IMG/VR virus record: IMGVR_UViG_3300020190_000407
Location: 1 to 21,792 of that record
Reading direction: 5' to 3' (one strand)
DNA length: 21,792 bases
Origin: a virus
The notes under the pieces are model-generated. The model worked only from the letters and a program-made list of their open reading frames with translations, did not search any database and was not told the DNA's origin. Below, in pieces: positions 6,388-12,722 of this stretch. Numbering within the stretch: the stretch's first letter is position 1; every line of letters starts with the position of its first letter. The position numbers and the translations under genes were made by a program.

Positions 6388-6850
6388 GTTGTTCGACGAA
6401 GCTCGGAGCGAAGTGCTCCAAGAAGACTGGGATAGATGCTTGTTGTCTGCGTGGAGGTCTCCCAAATTTCTTAGAACCGAGAGCGTGGTTGGGAAATTCC
6501 GCGACACGCATAAATTGACGAGAGAAGAGTTCTCAAAACTAAGAAGGGTGCCTCACTTTAGCAATCAATTTAAAACTCGCATTCCGCGTTTCGTGGCAGC
6601 GTACCTTCCCGATCTCAACGAGAAACTTTTTGGGTCAAACTTGTGCGACGAAGATCTCTTGGCGTTCATGCGCAACCTTGAAACTTTGCATCGGCCCTCT
6701 GATCACCGGAACAGCACAGAGGACTTCCGCGTTCGCAAGTCTGGATTAGACACCGATTCCGCAAACCGGCTGTCCGCAAAGATGTCTTCCTCAAAAAATT
6801 TCGCTCACTCACGCAGGTGGGAAACGGTTAAACCAGTTCGTGCGAAATGA
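6371..6850 (+). CDS. Early protein of unknown function following the XRE regulator
   Basis: 159 residues from an ATG at 6371, overlapping the XRE stop by 17 bases with AGGAAG upstream. The N-terminal 100 residues are helical and charged (MSLLTELFDEARSEVLQEDW). The segment LTREEFSKLRRVPHFSNQFK might be a second small HTH-like module, but this is uncertain. The last 50 residues are Ser/Arg/Asn-rich and look disordered. Tight overlap with the regulator suggests a shared role, for example as a partner or antirepressor, which is inference only. Confidence 0.7.
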   Translation: MSLLTELFDEARSEVLQEDWDRCLLSAWRSPKFLRTESVVGKFRDTHKLTREEFSKLRRVPHFSNQFKTRIPRFVAAYLPDLNEKLFGSNLCDEDLLAFMRNLETLHRPSDHRNSTEDFRVRKSGLDTDSANRLSAKMSSSKNFAHSRRWETVKPVRAK

Positions 6851-6861
6851 TGGGTATTGGT

Positions 6862-6890
6862 TTGATATTGTGTGTGACGATTAATATATT
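6862..6890 (+). promoter_or_regulatory. Candidate sigma70 promoter in an AT-rich gap
   Basis: TTGATA (6862-6867), a 17-base spacer and TATATT (6885-6890) each match the consensus at five of six positions. The gap is the most AT-rich stretch nearby. The predicted start near 6897 would fall at the ribosome site of the 6907 gene, leaving an almost leaderless message, which argues against the promoter driving that gene in the usual way. Confidence 0.3.
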
Positions 6891-6906
6891 TTAACAGGAG
6901 ATAAAG

Positions 6907-7146
6907 ATGGACAACTTCTCTGACAGCACCCGTGACGTTTTGCTTCGCTTGATGACCCGCGTTTCGGGTTTGGCTGCTAACCTCACTGAATCTCTTGTCG
7001 CAAAAGACATGGCGACCCTCCAGATCGATTGGCCCCGCCTGCAAACCGTGATGACAGCGCTCGACAAGCACCTCGATGCCTCGTTCGAGGCCGCCAAGGC
7101 ACGGTCACGCATCAAGACCCCCTTTGACGCCCAGGACGATGCGTGA
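6907..7146 (+). CDS. Small helical early protein, unknown
   Basis: 79 residues, almost entirely predicted helix: MDNFSDSTRDVLLRLMTRV, then LAANLTESLVAKDMATLQID and DKHLDASFEAAKARSRIK, ending in an acidic tail DAQDD. AACAGGAG precedes the ATG at 6907. Its stop overlaps the ATG of paralogue B (TGATG at 7144-7148), so the two are coupled. It may form a coiled-coil or helical bundle. No family is recognised. Confidence 0.75.
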   Translation: MDNFSDSTRDVLLRLMTRVSGLAANLTESLVAKDMATLQIDWPRLQTVMTALDKHLDASFEAAKARSRIKTPFDAQDDA

Positions 7147-7355
7147 TGAAGCTCTGCGAGCTGAACATCGGAGATCGCTTCATCCTATTGCGCAGTAAAG
7201 AAGAGTGGAAGCTTGTGCATTCGGAGTTCTTGCAACCGATTGGCACACTCTTCCTTTGCATCAATGCCGAATCGGGTGAAGAGGCGTATCTGCATGGACA
7301 GTGTCGCGTCGAGCGGTTGGTGTTGCGTGCGCCAAGAAAGGCTCAAAGGAATTGA
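7146..7355 (+). CDS. Early paralogue B: small beta-rich domain
   Basis: 69 residues starting MKLCELNIGDRFILLRSK. It is clearly related to the 5738 product: L-x-IGD-x-FILLR, then SEFLQPIGTLFLC, then GEEAYLHGQCRVERL. A GTG one codon earlier (7143) is possible, but the ATG at 7146 aligns with paralogue A and gives a TGATG coupling. This is the shortest copy and so defines the minimal domain, about 58 residues. No known family is recognised. Confidence 0.8.
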   Translation: MKLCELNIGDRFILLRSKEEWKLVHSEFLQPIGTLFLCINAESGEEAYLHGQCRVERLVLRAPRKAQRN

Positions 7356-7358
7356 ACA

Positions 7359-7646
7359 ATGACCATCAAAGCGCGTGTTTACGGTGGCGTGGAGATCGTC
7401 GGCATTACCCCGCCTGACTGCCACAGCCAATTTGACGGGGTGTTGGTGCAACTCATAGGTACAACCTTCCGGGACGGAAAATGGCAGCGTGCCGGCATGG
7501 AAATCGACATGAGTCAGAACGATGCACTGGATTTGGCCCTGGCGTTGTTTATTGCATCCGCGAAGCACGCCGATGAGACCGAACGCGCCTTGACGAAGTT
7601 TGCCAAGATGATCCAGCGACGTGTTGACAAACGAGGGAACAAATGA
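7359..7646 (+). CDS. Small early protein, unknown
   Basis: 95 residues from an ATG at 7359 after CAAAGGAA. The first half is beta-like and Gly-rich (VYGGVEIVGITPPDCHSQFD, then VLVQLIGTTFRDGKW). The second half is a long helix (DALDLALALFIASAKHADET) ending in a basic tail. It ends in an ATGA overlap with the next gene. Domain order beta then helix suggests a compact single domain. No family is recognised. Confidence 0.75.
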   Translation: MTIKARVYGGVEIVGITPPDCHSQFDGVLVQLIGTTFRDGKWQRAGMEIDMSQNDALDLALALFIASAKHADETERALTKFAKMIQRRVDKRGNK

Positions 7647-8128
7647 CCTACCGTGAGATGATGCAACAGGCGTTGGAGGCGCTGGACTCAGACAATCCTG
7701 ACATCCAATTACGGGCGGCAATCGCCTTGCGCGCAGCACTGGACCGGGAGCGCAATAAAACGTGGACGCCGGAACACTGGACAGAGTATGAACGAGGCAT
7801 TGTTGCTGCTGAGCGCGAGAAGGTCTCTCAGTTCATGAAGGATCGAGGATACGTAACTGGTCAATGCGACAGCATTGAAGCCTTGCTCAAACAACTTGGT
7901 TGGCAGATTGACCAACATCTAAAAAACGCTAGCGAAAAACCAAAACCAACGAGAGTATTTAGTCTGCAAGTCGGCGATACTTTTGTCTTGCGACGCACCA
8001 AACAACATTACGAATTGCTTGGGTTGAAATGGATTTCCGGTATGGGAACGCAGTACATTTGCCGCAACCTTGCAACGGGAGAGACCGTGCGATTGCACCA
8101 CAGCATGGCGATTGACAAACTCAAATGA
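7643..8128 (+). CDS. Two-part early protein with C-terminal copy of the triplicated domain
   Basis: 161 residues. Residues 1-95 are helical and charged (MTYREMMQQALEALDSDNPD, then TPEHWTEYERGIVAAEREK). Residues about 104-161 repeat the small domain of the 5738 and 7146 genes: FSLQVGDTFVLRRTK, then GMGTQYICRNLATGETVRLHH and a final AIDKLK. It is thus a fusion of a helical module to the shared domain. It has ATGA overlaps at both ends. The GxGTxYxC core is kept, while the QP of the other copies is replaced by SG. Confidence 0.8.
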   Translation: MTYREMMQQALEALDSDNPDIQLRAAIALRAALDRERNKTWTPEHWTEYERGIVAAEREKVSQFMKDRGYVTGQCDSIEALLKQLGWQIDQHLKNASEKPKPTRVFSLQVGDTFVLRRTKQHYELLGLKWISGMGTQYICRNLATGETVRLHHSMAIDKLK

Positions 8129-8355
8129 ACACAATGATTGCTAAAGAGACGCTAGCGCCGACCGTGCGCACGAAAGTCTATGCGTTGAAAGGGATCATGT
8201 ACCTGCCCTCATACACCGACCGCGCAATGTATGTCGGGCCAGGAAACCTTCGGGAGCGCCGAACCATCGCGGAAGCCGCACTCGTTGATCTCGAAGCAAG
8301 GGCACATTTCGAAATGCTCTGGCCTCGATCCTGGACTAACGTGGTGGATACTTGA
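8125..8355 (+). CDS. Small early protein, unknown
   Basis: 76 residues from an ATG at 8125 in ATGA overlap with the preceding stop; a second ATG at 8134 is an alternative start. It reads MNTMIAKETLAPTVRTKVYA and later LRERRTIAEAALVDLEARAH, a beta-strand region followed by a helix. No family is recognised. It ends 41 bases before the exonuclease gene. Confidence 0.65.
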   Translation: MNTMIAKETLAPTVRTKVYALKGIMYLPSYTDRAMYVGPGNLRERRTIAEAALVDLEARAHFEMLWPRSWTNVVDT

Positions 8356-8396
8356 AGCATCAACGAACTATTTCATTATTGAAAACGGGAGATTTT

Positions 8397-9317
8397 ATGA
8401 CGATGAGTGTACAAACCTTGACTGATGAGACTACCGACCCCTTTGCCCCTGCCTTGCGAAGACGCGCTATTTGGGCTACCGATGCGCGAAAGATCGCCCT
8501 CGGCAAGTCCGATGAAGTCTACGCGGAGAAAACTGGGATGATGGAGCGCCCAGATCTCAGCGATAATGAGGCCGCTCAATGGGGTCTAAAATTGCAAGAC
8601 ATCATCGGGCGTGAGGTCAGTCACCGCCTAAAAATGGAACTCAAGGAAGCCGATTACCAGCTTACCCACCCGAAGCATAATTGGATGAAGAGCCACTTCG
8701 ACTTTATCAGCTACGACGGGAAGACGCTTGTGGAAGTCAAGAACTATCATGCCAGCAAACGCAACAAGTTTGATATCCGCATGATGCCAGCCGAGGACCG
8801 CGCACAGTGCGTTCACGAGGCCGCAGTCCACGGAGTCTCCCGAGTCATCCTGGCTGTGCTGTTTGGAGGCCAAGAGTTGCATATCATTGACTCCGAAATC
8901 GTTGAGGCTGAGAAGGATGAACTCATCAAGACCGAGGCAGCACTCTGGGCTTCGATCACTGCAAAGACCCCGCCTCCCGCTACGTCTCCCGAAACAGCCC
9001 GCATTCTTTGGCCGCAATCTTCGCTTGGACATGTGGTGGCTGACGCTCGATTGGAGCAAATGTGCGCAGCTCTGAAGGCTATCAAGGACAACATAAACAA
9101 ACTGGAAAAGCAAGAAAAGGAGTACACCTCTGCCATCCAGACCGCCATGCAAGCAAATGGAAGTTTGGTGGCTTTCGACGGGACTGTACTTGCAACTTGG
9201 CACACTGCCAAATCCGGCAGGAGTTTTAACAGGGAATTGTTTCAGCAAACCCATCCGACTATGTACGAAAGTTTTGTCCGCGAAACACTTGGATCGCGGA
9301 GGTTTCTTCTCAAATGA
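8397..9317 (+). CDS. YqaJ/lambda-exonuclease-like recombination nuclease
   Basis: 306 residues. These 5'-3' exonucleases resect DNA ends for single-strand annealing recombination. The PD-(D/E)xK core is visible: the N-terminal RRRAIWATDARKIALGKSDE (21-40) with the Arg and Ser-Asp typical of YqaJ nucleases, NEAAQWGLKLQDIIGREV (57-74) with Glu59, HFDFISYDG (Asp102) and LVEVKNY (Glu113, Lys115). A coiled coil near AALKAIKDNINKLEKQEKE precedes a small C-terminal domain. The ATG at 8397 follows GGGAG; an upstream TTG at 8352 is less likely. It is next to a probable annealing protein, the usual exonuclease-annealase pair. Confidence 0.88.
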   Translation: MTMSVQTLTDETTDPFAPALRRRAIWATDARKIALGKSDEVYAEKTGMMERPDLSDNEAAQWGLKLQDIIGREVSHRLKMELKEADYQLTHPKHNWMKSHFDFISYDGKTLVEVKNYHASKRNKFDIRMMPAEDRAQCVHEAAVHGVSRVILAVLFGGQELHIIDSEIVEAEKDELIKTEAALWASITAKTPPPATSPETARILWPQSSLGHVVADARLEQMCAALKAIKDNINKLEKQEKEYTSAIQTAMQANGSLVAFDGTVLATWHTAKSGRSFNRELFQQTHPTMYESFVRETLGSRRFLLK

Positions 9318-9511
9318 TTGAGTTTATCCTCGGCCTGTTCTTCGCACTCGTCTTGCTTTCTGTTGGCCGAGAACTTGGCAAATCTATTCACAAAAGGGGC
9401 TTACATGGATATTACCACTACGCGAACACTGGACCCAGAGATCATCGCAAGCCTTGTCTTGCGCGGAGATCTCTCCGGTCTCGACGAAAAACAATCGGTC
9501 GCGTACTATAA
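9314..9511 (+). CDS. Possible small membrane protein overlapping the annealase gene out of frame
   Basis: 65 residues from an ATG at 9314 in ATGA overlap with the exonuclease stop. Residues 2-17 (IEFILGLFFALVLLSV) are one clear membrane span followed by a basic stretch. Its last 107 bases overlap the next gene in another frame, so the C-terminus is shaped by that gene. The junction and membrane segment support a real gene, while the overlap argues for caution. Confidence 0.4.
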   Translation: MIEFILGLFFALVLLSVGRELGKSIHKRGLHGYYHYANTGPRDHRKPCLARRSLRSRRKTIGRVL

Positions 9512-10253
9512 CTACCGATGCGCGCAAGTAGGCATTGACCCGTCTGCAAAACCGTTTGACATCCTGATCCTTAACGGAAAGAGGATCTTGTATGCAAACG
9601 CCAGCGCCACTCAGCAACTCAGCAAGACTCACGGGTTAAGCGTCGCTATCATCAACAGGGAGCGGATCGAAGCGATCTACGTGGTTACCGCTCGCGTGAC
9701 AGGACCGGATGGACGCTCGACAGAGAATCAAGGGGCAGTCGATTTAGCCCATCAGCAAGGCGAGAAACTCGCTAACTCCATCATGAAGGCTACAACGAAG
9801 GCGATACGAAGGACTGTTCTGGCGCACTGCGGACTGGGGATGCTCGATGAGACTGAGGTGGAAACAATACCAGGGGCTGTGGTGGGTTCGATCCATGTAC
9901 CTACTGTGCCGACGGTCAGCGCTGTCATGGATCGCCCGTTCAAGGTAAATCTCCCTTCCGACAACGCGTCTCCCTCACGCGTTCATTCGAGTTTTGACCA
10001 TCCGCAGGAGTGGATCGGCGGAGTGTTCGAGATCGTCGGCAGGATTGCAAGCTCCACCAAACTCGGACATGAGGAGAAAAACGCCAAACTGGCTGCCTTC
10101 TTTCTCTCGAATCGAGAAGCCTTCAACCGTCTCCGTTCATACGACAAGGCCGATTTCCTTGGCAGGATCGCTGCCTTCAAAGCCGAAGCAGCGTGGGCTA
10201 CTGCCGCACAAGACGATGTTATCGAAGTCCAAACTGAAGAGGTGAGCGCATGA
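9405..10253 (+). CDS. Probable single-strand annealing protein (phage recombinase)
   Basis: 282 residues. The core (about 15-165) has a RecT/Rad52-like layout: SVAYYNYRCAQVGIDP, then KPFDILILNGKRILYANASA, then a beta stretch IEAIYVVTARVTGPDGRST, then KLANSIMKATTKAIRRTVLA and GLGMLDETEVETIPGA. I associate this signature with phage proteins often left as hypothetical. The gene lies between the YqaJ-type nuclease and a protein with an SSB-type tail, the position expected of an annealase. Annealases coat resected ssDNA and pair it with homologous strands. The ATG at 9405 follows AAAGGGG. The C-terminal 100 residues are helical and may recruit partners. The exact family is not certain. Confidence 0.7.
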   Translation: MDITTTRTLDPEIIASLVLRGDLSGLDEKQSVAYYNYRCAQVGIDPSAKPFDILILNGKRILYANASATQQLSKTHGLSVAIINRERIEAIYVVTARVTGPDGRSTENQGAVDLAHQQGEKLANSIMKATTKAIRRTVLAHCGLGMLDETEVETIPGAVVGSIHVPTVPTVSAVMDRPFKVNLPSDNASPSRVHSSFDHPQEWIGGVFEIVGRIASSTKLGHEEKNAKLAAFFLSNREAFNRLRSYDKADFLGRIAAFKAEAAWATAAQDDVIEVQTEEVSA

Positions 10254-10552
10254 GTGAGAAACCAAACCGATGGAAGCACCAGTTTTTTGACAATGTCAAT
10301 CCAGGAGCTGGATGCTTGCTTCACGACAAGGGCATGAATCCGCGAAGCCCGGACTACTTCGGCATCTACAGGTTCGAGGAGGATGCAAACTACAAGGAGG
10401 GGGATATTCTGCGCATTGTGGGGTGGACCAGCAAGTCGGGAAAAGTCATCACGCTGCGAAAGGAGACCGAATACCTTCCTGCACCGCGCACCGAGCGCAA
10501 GCCCGATTACCGCGAAATCACCCGAGGAGGCGACGATGATATCCCGTTCTGA
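10250..10552 (+). CDS. SSB-like protein with DDDIPF acidic tip
   Basis: 100 residues. The C-terminus GGDDDIPF is the hallmark tip of single-stranded-DNA-binding proteins, which docks host repair and replication proteins. The body is only about 85 residues, with beta-rich segments (DYFGIYRFEEDANYKEGDIL and KSGKVITLRKETEY) that could form a minimal OB fold, but no classical SSB motif is clear. It starts in ATGA overlap with the annealase gene and is probably co-expressed. It may be a divergent SSB or a tip-bearing adaptor that recruits host factors. Confidence 0.7.
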   Translation: MSEKPNRWKHQFFDNVNPGAGCLLHDKGMNPRSPDYFGIYRFEEDANYKEGDILRIVGWTSKSGKVITLRKETEYLPAPRTERKPDYREITRGGDDDIPF

Positions 10553-10730
10553 TCTTCAATACTTAGACCACTGCGCACTTGCTGCGATGCAGGCTCTTAT
10601 CGCAAGAGGATCTTTGACGGCCATGCCTCACGCTACGGTTGCCGATGAGGCCTTCCGAATGGCTGAGGCAATGGTCAAAAGCACCCGACGCATCGCCCTG
10701 CAAAAGGAGGCAAAAATTGAAAAGCAGTGA
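10536..10730 (+). CDS. Small helical early protein in the recombination module
   Basis: 64 residues from an ATG at 10536 with GAGGAGG upstream, overlapping the SSB-like stop by 17 bases. It is helical: DLQYLDHCALAAMQALIARG, then VADEAFRMAEAMVKSTRRIA and a Lys/Glu end. Small proteins with this pattern are common next to phage recombination genes; their role is not known to me. Confidence 0.7.
   Translation: MISRSDLQYLDHCALAAMQALIARGSLTAMPHATVADEAFRMAEAMVKSTRRIALQKEAKIEKQ
10704..10710 (+). promoter_or_regulatory. Strong ribosome binding site deciding a TTG start
   Basis: AAGGAGG is a full anti-16S match six bases before the TTG at 10717, and it lies inside the preceding gene. It is the main evidence for the non-ATG start. 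Confidence 0.7.
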
Positions 10731-10920
10731 AGAAACATGGCCTGAACTCATGGACGCGATGGACAAATTCCACGACAAACTGTTCCAGCAACTCCAACTA
10801 CGGGACAAGTTCCTCCTTCGTTTGCTTGACCCAGAAGACTTGGGATGGGGTGTAAGCGCAGAAGTAAGGAAGAAAGTAAAGCAATTTTTAACTTCAACAG
10901 GGATTAAAAATGAATCTTGA
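10717..10920 (+). CDS. Small early protein with TTG start
   Basis: 67 residues. The frame is open upstream, but the TTG at 10717 is the likely start because a perfect AAGGAGG (10704-10710) ends six bases before it. This also leaves a short 14-base overlap with the previous gene. The product begins MKSSEETWPELMDAMDKFHD and continues as a helix rich in Leu/Gln/Arg, ending in a basic tail. No family is recognised. A strong ribosome site with a weak start codon is notable. Confidence 0.65.
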   Translation: MKSSEETWPELMDAMDKFHDKLFQQLQLRDKFLLRLLDPEDLGWGVSAEVRKKVKQFLTSTGIKNES

Positions 10921-11269
10921 AATGATCAACAAACGTATTAGTGAACTGGAACTCCTTCGGGATACCTACCATCAGCGGGTTTCCGCGATGCAGCAGCGCA
11001 AGGAACAACTGGCGATCAATCGAGCGTCAAAGCAGAAAGCGCTCAAGGCGCAGCGCGTCCTCAAGTTGATGCATAACCTCGGCATCACCATCGAGGATCT
11101 GAACGTCGATATGACCTTGCATCCTGTGTTGCGATCAGGATACAAACTGCCCGCGAAGTACAAAGATCCTGAGACAGCTTACACTTGGTCAGGACGCGGG
11201 AAGAAGCCGCTTTGGTTGGTGGATCACCTCGCTGCTGGCCGCACCATCGAAGAATTCCGGGTGCAATGA
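10910..11269 (+). CDS. H-NS-family nucleoid protein encoded by the phage
   Basis: 119 residues. The N-terminal half (1-50) is a coiled-coil-like oligomerisation region (ISELELLRDTYHQRVSAMQQ). The C-terminus has the H-NS DNA-binding signature: KYKDPETAYTWSGRGKKP (83-100), then LWLVDHLAAGRTIEEFRV. H-NS proteins coat AT-rich DNA and silence foreign genes. A phage copy could silence host or phage genes, or interfere with host H-NS by forming mixed oligomers. It overlaps the preceding gene by 11 bases and the resolvase-like gene by ATGA, so it belongs to the early operon. The DNA-binding loop is intact, so it is probably not just a dominant-negative fragment. Confidence 0.88.
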   Translation: MNLEMINKRISELELLRDTYHQRVSAMQQRKEQLAINRASKQKALKAQRVLKLMHNLGITIEDLNVDMTLHPVLRSGYKLPAKYKDPETAYTWSGRGKKPLWLVDHLAAGRTIEEFRVQ

Positions 11270-11583
11270 GCAAACTTGGCAAGTCACGCGGGGCGGATTA
11301 CGAGCGCGAGATCTGCGCGACGTTGTCCGACTATCTTGGCACCAAGGTCAAAAGGATCCTGTCGCAGGCAAGAGACGGTGGAGCCGACATCGAGGTTCCG
11401 CCGTTTCTGATCGAGTGCAAGCGCCGGCGCAAGATTGCCGTCTACGAATGGCTGGAGCAGGCCCAGGCTGCGACCGCAGGAACCGACCGTATCCCTGTGG
11501 TTGTGGCCCGAGCGGACCGCAAGGAAAGCATCGTGATCTTGCGCTTGACAGACGCCCTACACCTCATGCAAAATGAGATGTAG
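11266..11583 (+). CDS. Hjc-like PD-(D/E)xK nuclease, probable Holliday junction resolvase
   Basis: 105 residues. The core motifs are KSRGADYERE (6-15, Glu13), DGGADIEV (37-44, Asp41) and FLIECKRRR (47-55, Glu50 and Lys52), followed by VYEWLEQAQ with the Gln seen in this nuclease superfamily. Such enzymes cut branched DNA and would complete the recombination module or debranch DNA before packaging. It is the last gene of the early operon, its ATG overlaps the H-NS-like stop, and a terminator follows 40 bases later. VRR-NUC or other small nucleases are alternatives. Confidence 0.82.
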   Translation: MSKLGKSRGADYEREICATLSDYLGTKVKRILSQARDGGADIEVPPFLIECKRRRKIAVYEWLEQAQAATAGTDRIPVVVARADRKESIVILRLTDALHLMQNEM

Positions 11584-11622
11584 TTTCGTCAGTGTCTCCT
11601 CGGTGGGGCAATCCCGCCTTGG

Positions 11623-11649
11623 CCCCGCTTAACGGCGGGGTTTTCTTTT
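11623..11649 (+). terminator. Rho-independent terminator of the early operon
   Basis: CCCCGC (11623-11628) pairs with GCGGGG (11635-11640) around TTAACG, followed by TTTTCTTTT (11641-11649). An alternative stem CCCGCC/GGCGGG uses the upstream C-run. It ends rightward early transcription. On the minus strand no U-tract follows, so it should act in one direction only. The stop codon of the converging last late gene lies in its loop. Confidence 0.88.
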
Positions 11650-11775
11650 GGCGGTGCGCTCCGACTGGATGAACGCCTCACGCGTCGGATACCCGACCTG
11701 ACCCGGACGCTTGGCTGGCAGACCCATCTTGCGTCGTCGGTTGATGTTGTAGTACAGCCCTTTCTTCACCGGCAT
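11629..11775 (-). CDS. 48-residue basic protein, last gene of the late operon
   Basis: Begins MPVKKGLYYNINRRRKMGLP and ends in a cluster of Lys/Arg, giving a strongly basic product. AAGGAG lies six bases before the ATG at 11775. Small basic proteins of this MPxKKGLYxNIN kind recur near the ends of phage late regions, but I know of no function. Its TAA (11629-11631) falls in the loop of the opposing terminator. It overlaps the upstream gene by 10 bases. Confidence 0.65.
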   Translation of the reverse strand: MPVKKGLYYNINRRRKMGLPAKRPGQVGYPTREAFIQSERTAKRKPRR

Positions 11776-11996
11776 CCCCATCTCCTTCGCGCTGCTTTGC
11801 CGCGTTCACCCGTCCATCCCCGACTCCGAGCACAGAACGACTTGTGCCTCGGGTTGTTGGGATCTTTGGTCGGGGCTTTCAAATTGTGACCCGCTGCCTT
11901 CGCTTTCGCCCTCCCCTTGGCCGTCAACCCTGCACCGCGAGAGACAGGCAACTTCTCCCCGCGACCGACTGACAGACTCGGGAAAGACTTCCTCAC
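11766..11996 (-). CDS. Small basic phage protein (DUF6321-like)
   Basis: 76 residues from a GTG at 11996 that overlaps the stop of the upstream gene. The core SRGAGLTAKGRAKAKAAGHN, then KSFCARSRG and a final RRWGC, matches my recollection of a widespread small phage family (DUF6321), but I cannot verify the name. It is rich in Arg/Lys/Gly and probably binds nucleic acid or is packaged with DNA, which is inference. An in-frame stop (TGA) overlaps the start of the next gene. Confidence 0.7.
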   Translation of the reverse strand: MRKSFPSLSVGRGEKLPVSRGAGLTAKGRAKAKAAGHNLKAPTKDPNNPRHKSFCARSRGWTGERGKAARRRWGCR

Positions 11997-12334
11997 AAAC
12001 CCTCACCCGGTGTGATGTAGACCAGAGACGTTCCCGACGCCACAATGCCCGAGACATAGAGCGTTGATTGCGCTGCGATGGACGCCTGCGGCACCGAGAA
12101 CACCTGCGTCTGGTTAGTGTGCAGGACCATAGAGTCCGATGGCGTACCGGACACAGGAAACGCTGCCGCTGCTCCTGTCGTCGCACTGAACCGTATCGCC
12201 GCTTCTGCGCCGCCGTTGTGAATTCGGACTTGATTGCACGGCGTATACGCATTCACGGCCACCTCGGCAGACGTTGTCCCAAGGTTCAGACGATAGGTCT
12301 GGCCCATCGCTTGGAATGCTGTCGTGTTAGCCAC
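11993..12334 (-). CDS. Small beta-rich late protein, paralogue of the 21380 gene
   Basis: 113 residues from a GTG at 12334. The sequence is Thr/Ala/Ser-rich beta sandwich-like, with an internal QVRIHNGG strand and the C-terminal VYITPGEGL. The 21380 product has the same layout: QYRIINAS in the middle and MYITPGTGS at the end. The two probably arose by duplication and are likely virion surface or accessory proteins, though which part of the virion is unknown. It has short overlaps with both neighbours (8 and 4 bases). Confidence 0.75.
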   Translation of the reverse strand: MANTTAFQAMGQTYRLNLGTTSAEVAVNAYTPCNQVRIHNGGAEAAIRFSATTGAAAAFPVSGTPSDSMVLHTNQTQVFSVPQASIAAQSTLYVSGIVASGTSLVYITPGEGL

Positions 12335-12464
12335 GTTTCTTGCCCCACTGTTCCGCTGCGGTCATGGTGCCATAGCACGGCACACCCGGAGCCGTGAACT
12401 TCTGCTTCATGAGCGGGAAGACGGGGAGCTGCGGACGCGGAGCATCACTGAGCGTCCGTATCAT
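12327..12464 (-). CDS. 45-residue late protein, unknown
   Basis: Begins MIRTLSDAPRPQLPVFPLMK and ends with a conserved-looking VPCYGTMTAAEQWGKKRG. It starts inside the end of the 2-TM gene (20-base overlap) and overlaps the next GTG by 8 bases. The TMTAAEQW ending is familiar from small proteins in other phage late regions. Its reading frame is otherwise unexplained in this 138-base stretch, which supports it as real. Confidence 0.6.
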   Translation of the reverse strand: MIRTLSDAPRPQLPVFPLMKQKFTAPGVPCYGTMTAAEQWGKKRG

Positions 12465-12687
12465 CGACTTGCTTACCCTGATTGCGATCATGCTTGCGCT
12501 CCTTCAAAAGACATGGTAGGAAAACCAACACACTGAACCCAATGGCGACCGAGATCCTCTCCACCTCTGGACCCCAGGCAGCCCAGCAGTACAGACCGAA
12601 AGTCATCAGCAACGCGCTTACCGTGAGCACGCGGTCGGTCAGCACCGACAGTGCGACGCGGAGTATGGAGATCGGAGAAGAAGTCAT
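12445..12687 (-). CDS. Small two-TM membrane protein, holin-like
   Basis: 80 residues. Two membrane spans (VLTVSALLMTFGLYCWAAWG at about 19-38, then ISVAIGFSVLVFLPCLL at about 45-61) are joined by a short acidic turn, and a charged tail follows (KERKHDRNQGKQ). This resembles class II holins or pinholins in size and topology, but a better holin fragment lies at the right edge, so it may be another lysis or membrane protein. CAGGGG precedes the ATG at 12687. Confidence 0.7.
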   Translation of the reverse strand: MTSSPISILRVALSVLTDRVLTVSALLMTFGLYCWAAWGPEVERISVAIGFSVLVFLPCLLKERKHDRNQGKQVDDTDAQ

Positions 12688-12722
12688 GATAGCCCCTGAT
12701 TGGAAAGATCGGAGTCACCATT

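Noticed and set aside
8352-8396. TTG start for the exonuclease
   Set aside because: The ATG at 8397 has GGGAG at proper spacing, and the nuclease core begins well after it.
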